Origin: Chionoecetes opilio
Lineage: Eukaryota > Arthropoda > Malacostraca > Decapoda > Majidae
Length of the DNA stretch: 64,000 bases
Reading direction: 5' to 3'
Assembly: GCA_016584305.1 (NCBI GenBank)
Contig: JACEEZ010020542.1
Span: forward strand, 268,501-332,500
Part shown: one piece after another, positions 11,990 to 22,609 of the stretch
Numbering within the stretch: the stretch's first letter is position 1
Layout of the letters: each line of letters opens with the position of its first letter
The notes under the pieces: model-generated
Database searches by the model: none
Seen by the model: only the letters and a program-made list of their open reading frames with translations
What the model was told of the DNA's origin: nothing
Made by a program: the position numbers and the translations under genes

Positions 11990-13275
11990 TCGTCTACCGA
12001 TATTTTTATCCCTACACAAATCGGGAAAACTCGCCGACGTTAATGATTAGGTTGTTATCCGGTCATTTCGCCCACATGCCATTTCGCCACACTATGGAGT
12101 CATTTCGCCCACAGGTCAATTCGCCCACACTATGGAGTCATTTCGCCCACACTATGGAGTCTATAGGAGCTAGGAGGTTAGGTTATATTTTTTTAGTGTG
12201 TCGAGAACCCCCCAACCCCCCGCTAGGAGGTTAGGTTAGATTTGTTTAGGTTAGGCTAGGGTAGGTTAGATTTGGATAGTTTAGGTTAGATTTGGTTAGG
12301 TTAGGTTAGATTAGATTTGGTTAGGTTAGGTTAGCTTAGGTTAGATTTGGTTAGGTTAGGTTATCGGTGGGTCAAGCCCCCTGCTAGGGTAGGTTAATTT
12401 TGGTTAGATTAGGTTTATTTTGGTTAGGCAATTTTCTCTAGATATAAGGAAATTACCCTAGATCTAGGGAATTTTACCCCCCCTACACAACTCTTTAATT
12501 ACGTGTTTCCGACGCATAATTTGTTCCCCACCCGAAAACCCCGCATTCCCACAGATCCCCAAGCTTGTTTGGGGGAAGTGGGAGAGTATGGGCAAACACT
12601 AGAAATTTACCGTCATTTCGCCCAAGGTCATTCCATGGTTCATTCCATTTCTGCCAGAGGAAGATATAGTTACATGACTCCGTGACATGGATCGTGTGGG
12701 CGAATTGACTTTAGAGTGGGCGAATTGACTTTTATATGTGGGCGAATTGACTTACATGTGGACGAAATGTCTTGTGGGCGAATTGACGTGTGGGCGAAAT
12801 GACGAAAATTGCCTAACCAAAATAAACCTAACCTAACCAAAATTAACCTACCCTAGCAGGGGGCTTGACCCACCGATAACCTAACCTAACCAAATCTAAC
12901 CTAAGCTAACCTAACCTAACCAGATCTAACCTAACCAAATCTAATCTAACCTAACCTAACCAAATCTAACCTAAACTACCCAAATCTAACCTACCCTAAC
13001 CTAACCTAAACAAATCTAACCTAACCTATTAGCGGGGGGTTGGGGGGTTCTCGACACACTAAACAAATATAACCTAACCTAGCTCCTATAGACTCCTTAG
13101 TGTGGGCGAAATGACTCCATAGTGTGGGCGAAATGACTCCATAGTGTGGGCGAAATGACTCCATGGTGTGGCGAAGTGGCATGTGGGCGAAATGACCGGA
13201 TACCAACCTAACCATTACCGTCGGCGAGTTTTCCCGATTTGTGTAGGGATAAAAATATCGGTAGACGACAGTACC
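11990..13275. mobile_element. 1.3-kb hairpin element with TTAGG-rich arms
   Basis: Arms at about 11990-12440 and 12820-13275 are inverted copies. The outer ends share TACCGATATTTTTATCCC and CGGGAAAACTCGCC. Inside each arm are several ATTTCGCCCACACTATGGAG units, then GAACCCCCCAACCCCC, then irregular TTAGG/TTAGGTTAGATTTGG runs (CCTAA in the right arm). The loop (12440-12820) has more GTGGGCGAATTGACTT units. There is no ORF of substance. I infer a foldback or MITE-like element with telomere-like subterminal repeats. Confidence 0.7.
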
Positions 13276-13538
13276 ATACAGGTACCATGAGGCAAGGATG
13301 AGTAATGTCACCGTGGTTATGCAACTTGTTTATGAATGGAGTAATAAGATAAATCAAAGCAAAGGTTGGTGATGTTGGTATAGACTCAAGAGTATTCATT
13401 GGCTCGTGAAGTAACACTTAAACCATGATGTAGCACTACTTATTATGAGGAAAGACAACAAAAGGAACTCAATTAATAAGGTATTTGAATACTATCATAA
13501 CCATGAATATGTACAGCCTACAAAGAGAAGACTACGAC

Positions 13539-13900
13539 GATGAGAAAAATTCGAGTTGTTTTGGGCGAAATTGATATTCCAGGTGCTATATTTCCGTGCT
13601 CGCTGACAACATAGAGAAGACCTGAGGTGATGGTTGATGTGCAAAGGCTTCTAAACCAGGAAAACAGTCACAGCAGAGTCTCATTAAGAAGTAAGCAAGT
13701 GGTAGGGACACATTACGTACCTACCAGTTGCTTACCTTTTGACGAGGCTCTGTTATGACTGTTTTCTTGGTTTAGAAGCCTCTGCACATCAGCCATTACC
13801 TCAGGTCTTCTCTATAGTGTTGTCAGCGAGAACAGAGCACAGTAATGTAGCACCTGGAATATCAATTTCGCGCAAAATAACTCGAAATTCTTCCATCGCC
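13539..13900. mobile_element. Foldback MITE-like hairpin
   Basis: Arms of about 165 bp (13539-13708 and 13719-13900) are inverted copies sharing CTCGAATTT-like ends, GATATTCCAGGTGCTA, AGACCTGAGGT and AAACAGTCA, with a short loop at about 13709-13718. No coding capacity. 13900-14800 holds no gene that I recognise. Confidence 0.65.
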
Positions 13901-14799
13901 GTAGTTTTCCCTTCGTAGGTCCACCCGCGGCGACCCCTCCTTATCCCCACAATGCACCGATGTAAACAAACCGTGACGTAGTTATGTCTGGGGCCCATTA
14001 CGGGATGCCCATGGAGGTTTTTAAGCAAAAACTTGGCAACAATGAGTAGGTTGGGCAACTCTGATACCCTCTCTTAGTGAGATAATATACTGCCTCATGC
14101 TGAGGCAGGGGGGGACCAGGAGCCTGAAGACTGAAGATTTTATACCAGAACATGAACATATATGATTGAATGTAAATAAATCTTGTTTTATATGTGTTAT
14201 AGCTCATAAAAGAAAAGATAATTATTATATCACTTATATCTGTCATTATATCACTTACTGATGCTTGTTCACAGGTATTCAAAAACTGTATTGGCCCGTA
14301 TTTCAAAACATAAGTTCTTTACATTCAAATTATATCTCTTTCTTTAGTTTTGGGCCAATTTCAATGAAAAAAATATACAATATGCCCAAACCTAATAAAA
14401 TGATGTTATGACTTGCTTTTCTTCATATCTGACAGAGGAACATTTTGTCAGATTTTTTTGTGTTTGAGTGGTAAAAATGGGATTGAAAATTTGAAAATTC
14501 ATATCCTGCAAACCATACATTTTTACTCAGTTATCTCTCCGTAACTTTGATGGTCTGAACAAAGTTCTTGTACCATATTTATTTCATTAGTGTAGGTTAA
14601 TTATCATAGGAGTAGTTAGCATTTCAAAATAACCAAAAAAACTAAACAAAAATTATATTGTAAAAAAATTAATAGGCACAAATTATTTTTCTTGGTCTAC
14701 AATTGTTGTGCATGGTCTCCCTAATTTATGGTATACATATCACAACCTTAGCCCAATAAATAAACAAAAATCTATAAAAAACGGCTGCTACTCTTAAGT

Positions 14800-15690
14800 C
14801 CCTCAAACCTTCTCTCAGCCCCTCATACCTTGCCTCACATCCTTAAGCCTTTCCTCACCTTTCACATTTCCTTGGTACCGCTCAAACCTTCCTTCAGACC
14901 AGACCCAGACTCTTTCCTCACACATTTCATACCTCCCCTTACGCCCCTAAACCCATCCCTCATACTTTCACTCACACCCTCATACCTTCTCTCACAACCT
15001 TCATACCTTCCATCAGACCCTCATGCCTTCCCTCATATTCCTTATATCCTTATACCTACACTCACTTCCCTAAAACCTTCCCTTACACTTTCCATCGCAC
15101 CCTTCATATCTTCCCTCAAACCCCTCACCTTTCCTCGCAAACATCATACCCTCCTTACACACTTCATATCTTCCCTCACACCCCTCATACCTTCCCTCAC
15201 TCTCCTAAAAGCTTCTCTCATACCTTCCCTCTGACCCCTCATATCTTTCCTTACAGCTTTCATACCTTCCCTCAGACCCTTCATATCTTTACTTACAGCT
15301 TTCATACCTTCCTTCACTCCCTTAAAACTGTCCCTCGTACTTTCCATCATTAGCCTCATACCTCTCTCACACCCCTAAAACCGTCCTTCATATCTTTCAA
15401 ATGTTACTTCATAGCCCTCATATACTCTATCACACATATCATACCTTCCCTCACACCCCTTATACCTTTTTTTCACATACCTCATACCTTCCCTCACACC
15501 CCTAATATATTTTTCTCACATTCCTCATACCTTTCATCACACTCCTCATATTTCCTCCACAGCTCTAATACCTTCCTTCACACCCTTCATACCTTCCCAC
15601 ACAACCTGTATATATTTTAATTATATCTACCCTCACACATTTTATGTTTTTCCTCACACGCCTCATACCTTCACTCATACTCACCAGTTC
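14800..15690. repeat. CATACCTTCCCTCACACCCCT minisatellite
   Basis: About 890 bp of irregular ~20-bp units built on CTCATACCTTCCCTCACAC. The open frames here have no other support. Confidence 0.85.
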
Positions 15691-16533
15691 ACTTGAACGT
15701 GCCTTCGAGCTCGTTAGTAGCTTCGCCAACCTGTTCGATCGACAGTGTGTCCGAGCTCGCTCGCCCTGCTTCACTCGTCTGCCCGACTCTACATACTATA
15801 GAGTCTAAGGGCCGTACTTTTAAAATCTTTCGCCAGTGCTGGCGAAAGCGTTCGCCAGGCGCTCAGTGACTTCTTACTTTTAAACGCCACGAGCGCTCCG
15901 CCAGGCGCTGCCCCGCCAGAGCTGGCGGAGGAGAAGTATTGGAATAGCCTGGCGAAAGTGAGTCCTGGTGAGACCTCCCTCTCACTGGGCGATCAACATT
16001 TTTTGCATTCAGTTTATACTTTTTACAATACTATTAAGCATTTCATGAGATAGAAAAACTATTGCGACGGTAAATATGTGTATGGCAAGTTTTTTCATGG
16101 AAACTAAGTCATGTATATTATTTTCAAAACACTATCAAGGTTCCAGCGCAGCAGACAGCACCAGGGGCTACATTCAGAGAGGCTAACGTCCATGCTTCAC
16201 GACCTAGCGACATCCATCAGCTGTTTTGGCATTCAGCGGGCAGATTGTGACGTACTTAAAGACGTTAGAAGACATTAAACTTAAAAAACTGCCTAAGGGG
16301 TGGTGTAGAGGACGTAACATATATAAAAATACTCATAAATTGAGTATATGTATATGATGTTTTCTGACTCAAGAACTGAACAGGGCAAGTATACAAATGA
16401 AATTAGGCCATATAACAATGCCATGCGCTCGTGATGAGTTTGTTATGGGGTGATGGGCCGAGTGGTGAACGGCGGCATCTCACCACGACTACACCATACA
16501 CCACCACGCACGGCTCCGCGACAGACAAGGTAT

Positions 16534-16741
16534 ATTCCTCCTCATCCTTCCTCTTACCCTTTATTCTTCCCTTCTTCCTCTACCTAATTCTTCCTCCTTC
16601 ATCACCAACCACTACTACTACTACTACTACCACCACTACTATTACTGCTGCTACTACTACTATAGCCGTGTTTTTCCTCCTCATCCTTCCTCTTACCCTT
16701 TATTCTTCCCTTCTTCCTCTACCTAATTCCTCCTCCTTCAT

Positions 16742-16774
<33 letters not shown>

Positions 16775-16820
16775 CACTACTATAACTGCTGCTACTACTA
16801 CTATAGCCGTGTTTTTGTCG
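16534..16820 (+). repeat. Tandem duplication with (ACT)n trinucleotide runs
   Basis: Two tandem units of about 140 bp (CCTCCTCATCCTTCCTCTTA onward, each ending CTACTACTATAGCCGTGTTT). Each unit ends with the first ~13 bp of the MITE that follows at 16805. Confidence 0.75.
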
Positions 16821-17037
16821 TCCAAGCATCGTCTTGGTACGAAGACCGTTTTTTCTCGCAATTGAAAACGGATTGGTTTCTGCGACAACAACACAACAAG
16901 CTTGGTAGGGGCCGAAATAATAATCAGTCTAAAACATTGTAAACAATATCACAAAGCAGTATAACACACATTTCAACAAGTGTTATTGGAGTGGTCTTCG
17001 TAATCCAAGACGGTGCTTGGACGACAAAAACACGGCT
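16805..17037. mobile_element. 233-bp MITE (AGCCGTG ends), copy 1
   Basis: TIRs of about 30 bp: AGCCGTGTTTTTGTCGTCCA at the left, and its inverse TGGACGACAAAAACACGGCT at the right. Copy 2 (60478-60710) has the same length and is nearly identical. The flanks suggest TA insertion. Non-coding; amplified by a transposase encoded elsewhere. Confidence 0.8.
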
Positions 17038-17814
17038 TATTACTGCTGCTACTACTACTACTATTACTGCTGTAACTACTACAACTACTACCAACTGCTA
17101 TAAGAAAAGGTTAGGAGGAGGAGAAGGAGAAGGAGAAGCTAGGAGGTGGAGGAGGAGGAGGAAGAAGGGTGGAGCATTTTGGTGTGGATGATAAATTTGT
17201 AAACACAGCTGAGAGCGTGGAAGCCTTGTGATTAGCTGAAACTTTTTGAGAAATACTATGTGATTCGCTGGCGAGGCTGTGACGTCATTGTACTCGCTCA
17301 GCCAATCAGCTATCGAAGCCCATAGCGACAACGTACCGCCACTGCCATATCTCGTACCAGAATCCCCCCGAGCTCCGGGGTGTAGAAATAGAGGAAGTTA
17401 GTTAAGCTAAACACCGTGCCCTTTTTAACTCTCTCTGAATGTCTGCCCAGAAACCTCCCGAGGTGAGTGTATTGCCTTTTCGTCCAATATTTTTGGGTTT
17501 AGGGACCATATTGCACAATATTATGTATACAGTGGATGTTTTGGTGATGGCATCTTTACATTGAGCTATATCAGAGGCCTCTCACCCTCATAAGAATTTC
17601 AGTGAGACGTGATTTTAATATCATTGTGCTCCTGCCGCATTAAAATATTTTATTTCTGTGGTATACTTGAATAAGTTATTTTTCACAATATCAGGTTATG
17701 TTTTGGTGATGGCGTCTTTACATTGAGCTATGCCAGAGGCCTCTGACCCTCATATATATTACACGTGATACGTGCTTATAATATTGTGCTCCCGACACTG
17801 TAAATTAGTTTTAT

Positions 17815-18545
17815 TTGGTAAATTTTTACACTAGGACCAGAATTCTTTACACATTTGGGAGTATAGTTTCTGTTTACCTTAATAGATTCTGAGAAACATT
17901 CTCTCAATGAGTTTCCGTCACAAATCACTACTTTCAGAGATATAAGATGCTTTTATTAGGAAGGAGAGTGTATAGAAGGGGGTGCAGTCAGTTCGTTCAC
18001 AAGTTGTTTCGTACACCAGTAGAGTAGTACACCAAATATTTGTTTCGTAGTCTATATGAAACCATAGTCGTTTCGTACACTCAGCTCAGAGTTGAACTTT
18101 ACTACTAGTTACGAAACGACAGCACGTATGTACGAAAAACTCAAAATCAGTGTACGAAACAACTACAAAACCTGGGTACGAAACAACTTGTGTACGAAAC
18201 TCCCTGTAACCTATAGGATATATGAAAATTAACTAACCTAACCCTACCTTTACACTCACTAACCTAACCCTACGTTTTAACCTCCTAACTAAAGCCAATT
18301 ATCCTCATTAAAAAGTCTCCGCGGCAAGGGAAGAACAGTGGCGATGCAGGTCATAAGAGGAAGAAGAGTGAGGCGCACATAAACACTTGTCTCTCTCCTC
18401 CCGATAAATAGCATGTTATATTATATCTCTAAAGTAATTATTTGCGATGGAAGCTCATTGAGAAAGTTTCCTAGAATACAATAAGGTTAACAAACCATAC
18501 TCCCAATTGTGTAGGGAATTCTGGTCCTGGTGTAAATACCTATTA
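17815..18545. mobile_element. ~730-bp inverted-repeat element with GTACGAAAC motifs, copy 1
   Basis: Arms of about 140 bp (17815-17960 and 18410-18545) are inverted copies: ACTAGGACCAGAATTC and GAATTCTGGTCCTGGTG, and CTCAATGAG and CTCATTGAG. The centre has about eight GTACGAAAC/GTTTCGTAC motifs in both orientations and CCTAACCC-like runs. About 450 bp of it recurs at 20309-20747. Non-coding. Confidence 0.65.
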
Positions 18546-18892
18546 TTTATTTGGTCAATTAGATGAAATTGAATGAGTTACAACTTTTGTTACAATTAGA
18601 AGGATAAATATGCAGTTTCAACCAATACTCCCTATTGAACAATACCTTCCTTATATAACTGGGGGCATCTGCCCCCCCCCCAGGACCCCCCTTGCTAGTT
18701 CACTAACCTAACTAAATTTTCATTTATGGGCATTACTGTTTTTAAGGACGAAACGTTGTCATGAATAGTTTTAATATGTTTGCATTTATCTGATACTTAT
18801 TTTGGGGTGATTTATTTTCTCTGGTTTAAAGTCACTTACACTATATTTAAATGAATGTTAGATTATAATATGTTTCATATATTTTTCAGATT

Positions 18893-19078
18893 ATGGACGC
18901 ACTGCTAGATTTTGAAGATATAGAAGTGCTTGATCCAGTCAAAGCAGAAAGGATCAGACCGCCAAGACAAACTGTGAAAGACAGCCTAGATTTGTTCCTG
19001 AGCGATGAGTTGGAATTTACGTATAGATTCAGGATATCTAAGCATAGTGCAAGGGTCTTGCTTGCTGACTTACATTAA
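18893..19078 (+). CDS. Harbinger transposase-like N-terminal fragment
   Basis: A 61-residue ORF starting MDALLDFEDIEV, preceded by an acceptor-like ATATTTTTCAG three bases before the ATG. The segment SLDLFLSDELEFTYRFRISK, then HSARVLLADL, matches the N-terminal helix-turn-helix region of HARBI1/PIF nucleases (typically D.dEf..rFRlsk.t...L). The DDE nuclease domain that should follow is absent: a stop comes straight after ADLH and no continuation is seen before 21.5 kb. It lies between long TIRs, which supports the call. HARBI-type transposases bind the TIRs with a Myb partner and cut DNA in the nucleus; this fragment cannot do so. Confidence 0.5.
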   Translation: MDALLDFEDIEVLDPVKAERIRPPRQTVKDSLDLFLSDELEFTYRFRISKHSARVLLADLH

Positions 19079-19606
19079 CCCGAGGCAAATGATTCAAGAG
19101 GCTAGTATAAAGTTTGTACCATACCTGTAATACGTACTATATCATGAATGCAGGTTGGAAAATGCGAAAAACTTACTTGAATGGAAAATCAAATAGAAAT
19201 CAAACATTTCCATAAAGCTAAATTCATGTCCTATGACATTGATCAAAGGCATCAGCACTTTTCTCTCTGCATACATATACACTGGGGTTCCCATATATGA
19301 ACTATATTAGTTTAGTCACTCAGGTTAGTGGACGAGTGAGGTTATTTACTAACAATTCTTTGCATGATCAACTGTAAGCAGTAAATTTTGATGGACATCT
19401 GTTAATTAGGTGAGTCAGCATACCCAATTTGTCCATTCATTATGACTCTAGTCTGTAATCCCTCACGGTAAAGTGAAACAAGCTATAATAGCATTTAGCT
19501 CATGCAAAAGGCCGAAATCCTACAGAAAGAATATTTGGACTGCGGATAAGAAGGTTCCGTTTTGTCCATTTCTCTACGGACAAGCCTAGACACAACCATG
19601 GCCAGT

Positions 19607-19745
19607 TTGTAGTGCAGCTGTGTTGCACAATATTGTGTAGTGCAGCTCTTTTGCACAATATTGTGTAGTGTAGCTATGTTACACAATATTGTGTAGTGCA
19701 GCTGTGTTGCACAAAATTGTATAGTGCAGCTGTGTGGCACAATAT
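19607..19745. repeat. 28-bp minisatellite
   Basis: Five units of about 28 bp on GTGTAGTGCAGCTGTGTTGC and CACAATATT. Confidence 0.85.
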
Positions 19746-20039
19746 TGCTCTTCAGTTTAGGGATGGGTTTCTAGATGGTGATGGTGATCGTTCAGATAAT
19801 CAGAATGGACAGGAGGTACTTCAGAAGAATGCTTAAACTAGGCATGCAGGACACAGAAAGAGCAAATAATTATAAATAAACAGTGTGTTCTGATGTTTGG
19901 AATATTCAATATGATCTTGAATTTGAAAAATTTGCTCATTAAATTTTTTTCCAGTGTCTCTATTTGATGGTATCCCTTTTTATTTGGTTGGTAATAAAAC
20001 ATACTGAACACATTTCCTAATGTTTAATATCACAAACAT

Positions 20040-20960
20040 ATATTGTTTTGTCTTTGTACTTGTTAAGTGGTGAATGAGATTAGATGATGAAATATCACAA
20101 TTGCCTTTGGAAGTATGATTGATTATGGCATGTTAGGTTAAGTGGTGAACTATATTTAATGATTCATATCGATCACTACTGGAAGTATCTGATAGATTGT
20201 AACATGTTAGGTTAAGTGGTGAACGATATTTAATTATTCATATCACTACTGGAAGTATATGATCGATTGTTGCATGTTAAGTGGTGATGTTAGGTTAAGT
20301 GGTGAATGGTTTCTGGTTACCTTAATAGATTCTGAGAAACATTCTCTCAATGAGTTTCCGTCGCAAATCACTACTTTCGGAGATATAAGATGCTTTTAGT
20401 AGGATGGAGAGTGTATAGGAGGGGGTGCAGTCAGTTCGTACACCAGTAGATTAGTACACCAAAAAGTTGTTTCGTAGTCTATATGGAACCATAGTCGTTT
20501 CGTACACTCAGCTCAGTTATACTTTACTACTAGAGTTACGAAACGACATCATATATGTACGAAAAAACTCAAAATCAGTGTACGAAACAACTAACAAAAC
20601 TTGAGTACGAAACAACTTGTTTACGAAACTCCCTGTAACCTATAGGGGATAGGAACATTAACTAACCTAACCCTACCTTTAGACTCACTAACCTAACTCC
20701 ACGTTTTAACCTACTAACTAAAGCCAAATCGTCATTAAAAAGTTATTATCTTTAATATCGCTACTGGAAGTATGATCGATTTCTGCATGTTAGGTTAAGT
20801 GGTGATATATGATATTCAATAATACAACTACTGGAAGTATATGATCGATTTTTGCATGTTAGTTTAAGTGATGAATGATCTTTAATATCACTACTTGAAG
20901 TATATGATATATTGTTGCACGTTAGATAAGTAGTGAGTGAGTTTAATTATAAATATCAGA
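20040..20960 (+). repeat. ~75-bp minisatellite interrupted by a repeat insertion
   Basis: Units on TGTTAGGTTAAGTGGTGAA, ATATTTAAT, CACTACTGGAAGTATATGAT and CGATTGTTGCA. The array stops at 20308 within a unit and resumes at about 20748 with ATCTTTAATATCGC. The 20309-20747 block between is a second copy of the element at 17867-18331. A stray unit lies near 21410-21500. Confidence 0.75.
20309..20747 (+). mobile_element. GTACGAAAC element, copy 2 (one arm missing)
   Basis: Same strand and about 90% alike to 17867-18331 (ATTCTGAGAAACATTCTCTC, GTTTCGTACACTCAGCTCAG, CCTGTAACCTATAGG). The right inverted arm is missing. It is inserted in a minisatellite unit. Confidence 0.7.
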
Positions 20961-21506
20961 ACTATCTGGTAAAATTTCGAAAGTGGGCATTCACTGATTT
21001 CGAGGTCAAAACTTAGTTTTCCTGAATAGTTTTGATGTGTATTGAATGAATCTGGCACTCGTTGTTGTCGAAAATAAATGTTGGTTTACAGGTGTGGGGG
21101 TGCCCGCCCCGCAAACCTTGCTCCGCTTCTCACTGCCATAGTATTGATCATTTTCTTTTTTTCTTGATATGTTACAAAACCAAACCCCATCACTAACCTA
21201 ATCTAATTTAACCTAACTTAACCGTTTCTGGCTGAAATAACGGTATGTTCTCGGTAGTTCATGTAACACCTTTATTATTATTTTGCGCCATGGGAAATGA
21301 GATATAAAATATTCATAATGAATAATTCTACACGATGATGTAGGTAAGAATCCTTGGACTTTTGGAAGCCCACTACCGAAATAATACCCTATCTTTGCAC
21401 GAGTTAGGTGGTATATAAGCTTAAATGGTTAATATCACAACTGCCTTAGGAAGCATATGACATTGTTGCACGTTAGTTAAGTACTTAGATGAACGAACTT
21501 TAATGA

Positions 21507-21782
21507 TTAATAACAGTACTGTCTGGAAGAGTAGCTACAGGGTACATTCACGGCATAGAACTTGGTAGTTTTGTCATTTATGCCCTCAATATACTCCTTG
21601 ATGAGGTCAATGAGCTTCCCCTTTTCCACAGTGGATATAGGAGTTGCACTAAAGGAGCCAGCATCGTCACCCGTAGCCGTGGTGTCGACTGTAGATGTAA
21701 ACAAACTTGAATTTCCCGCGATTTCCCTGCGCCATTTCGCTGAGTCGAGCGAGAATAGGAGAAGGTTAGCGCTGGCGAACAC
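21507..21782 (-). CDS. Myb/SANT-like accessory ORF of the Harbinger element (partial)
   Basis: A 91-residue frame with SATPISTVEKGKLIDLIKEY, then IEGINDKTTK. This resembles the first helix of Myb/SANT-like DNA-binding proteins (EK..L..Lv..Y...ieNkktd) that pair with Harbinger transposases and help TIR binding and nuclear import. It sits just inside the right TIR and faces the transposase fragment. The match covers only one helix, the frame ends in Ser/Tyr-rich sequence, and the N-terminus overlaps the TIR, so a fragment or later exons in the same direction are both possible. Confidence 0.4.
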   Translation of the reverse strand: MFASANLLLFSLDSAKWRREIAGNSSLFTSTVDTTATGDDAGSFSATPISTVEKGKLIDLIKEYIEGINDKTTKFYAVNVPCSYSSRQYCY

Positions 21783-22030
21783 TCACGTCCGCCAACACTG
21801 GCGTTCGCCAGGGTTGGCGGACGCCAGTGTTTAAAAGTAAGGATTTCCTGAGGCTGGCGTTCGCCTGGCGCAGCATCGCCAGGCGATCGCCAGCCCGGGC
21901 GAAAGGTTTAATAGTACGGCCCATAGACCAAGCGCTACGAGAACTCCCCATCCCCCACCTTCTTTATACCTGCCGCTTTGTTTTTAATTTACTTTGATGT
22001 CTAAGTTTCAAAAAAAGTGTTAGTCAAGCG

Positions 22031-22368
22031 ATTTTTTTTTTTACATGTGTGCCTATAGCGCCTGAAGGCAGTGGTGATCCAGGGCTCGGATGGCAGTCTC
22101 TGGAGGTTCACTTGAGGGGTGTGATGGTTGGTCCTCGCCCGTGGTGGCGCAGGCAGGATTTTTATAGTGACGCCTGGGATTAGAGGCTCATGCCGCCCCC
22201 CTGTGTCCTCCGATGCACTCGCAATCGAAGGTAGAGTTGATGGGCAGGGTATGTGGGTGTTCTTAGGCCACTCGACGGTGCAGAAAGGTTTTGGTTTTCT
22301 TCGGGGATCAAACTCGGGTCACCGAGAATGCCAGTCGGAGACGCTAACCACTCCGCTACCGCCTCCCC
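22031..22368 (-). mobile_element. tRNA-derived SINE, copy 1
   Basis: Minus strand. The head GGGGAGGCGGTAGCGGAGTG (A box) is at 22368, the B box GAGTTTGATCC lies near 22310, and the poly(A) tail is at 22031-22042. The tail domain ends GCCTATAGCG in the plus reading. It is about 90% alike to copies at 23829, 29675 and 41779. Confidence 0.88.
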
Positions 22369-22609
22369 AACTAGGGGGAGGCGAGATTTATGCTAGTACT
22401 CGTAAATATATATTAAAGATGGCGGCTGGTGGACAGGGGAAATTAATACAACGCAATTTTTCACCCAGCAAGACTAAAAACAAGAGTACCTTATATATTC
22501 CAACTTTTTTCTGGCGTGATAAATTGATTACAATTGTTATTTTGGGGCTTTAAGATCATTTAACATATTGGTAAACACCATTACAGCTAAGACTAGGGTA
22601 TTAGCTGGC

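Larger units (their letters stand above)
15809..21922. mobile_element. Composite Harbinger-like DNA transposon with long TIRs
   Basis: 15809-15930 begins GGGCCGTACTTTTAAAATCT..CGCCAG and is the inverse of 21785-21922, which ends CGAAAGGTTTAATAGTACGG then CCC. Between the TIRs are an exon-like ORF resembling the PIF/Harbinger nuclease N-terminus (18893-19078, +) and a Myb/SANT-like ORF on the opposite strand (21507-21782, -). That is the two-gene layout known for Harbinger. Flanks are TAA (left) and ATA (right), so the expected 3-bp duplication is not exact. No catalytic DDE domain is found. The interior carries nested repeats, so the element is dead or non-autonomous. Confidence 0.55.

Noticed and set aside
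12030..13260. True telomere
   Set aside because: TTAGG runs are degenerate, arranged as inverted arms and internal to the sequence.
14830..15234. A 134-residue Pro/Ser/Leu-rich protein
   Set aside because: It is the translation of the 20-bp minisatellite.
14800..15690. CRISPR array
   Set aside because: Units are contiguous, diverged and without unique spacers; the genome is eukaryotic.
16431..16865. Thr-rich 144-residue ORF
   Set aside because: Made by (ACT)n trinucleotides and a tandem duplication that ends in a MITE.
21562..21834. Plus-strand ORF opposite the Myb-like frame
   Set aside because: No motif seen; it runs into the TIR and is probably the shadow of the minus frame.
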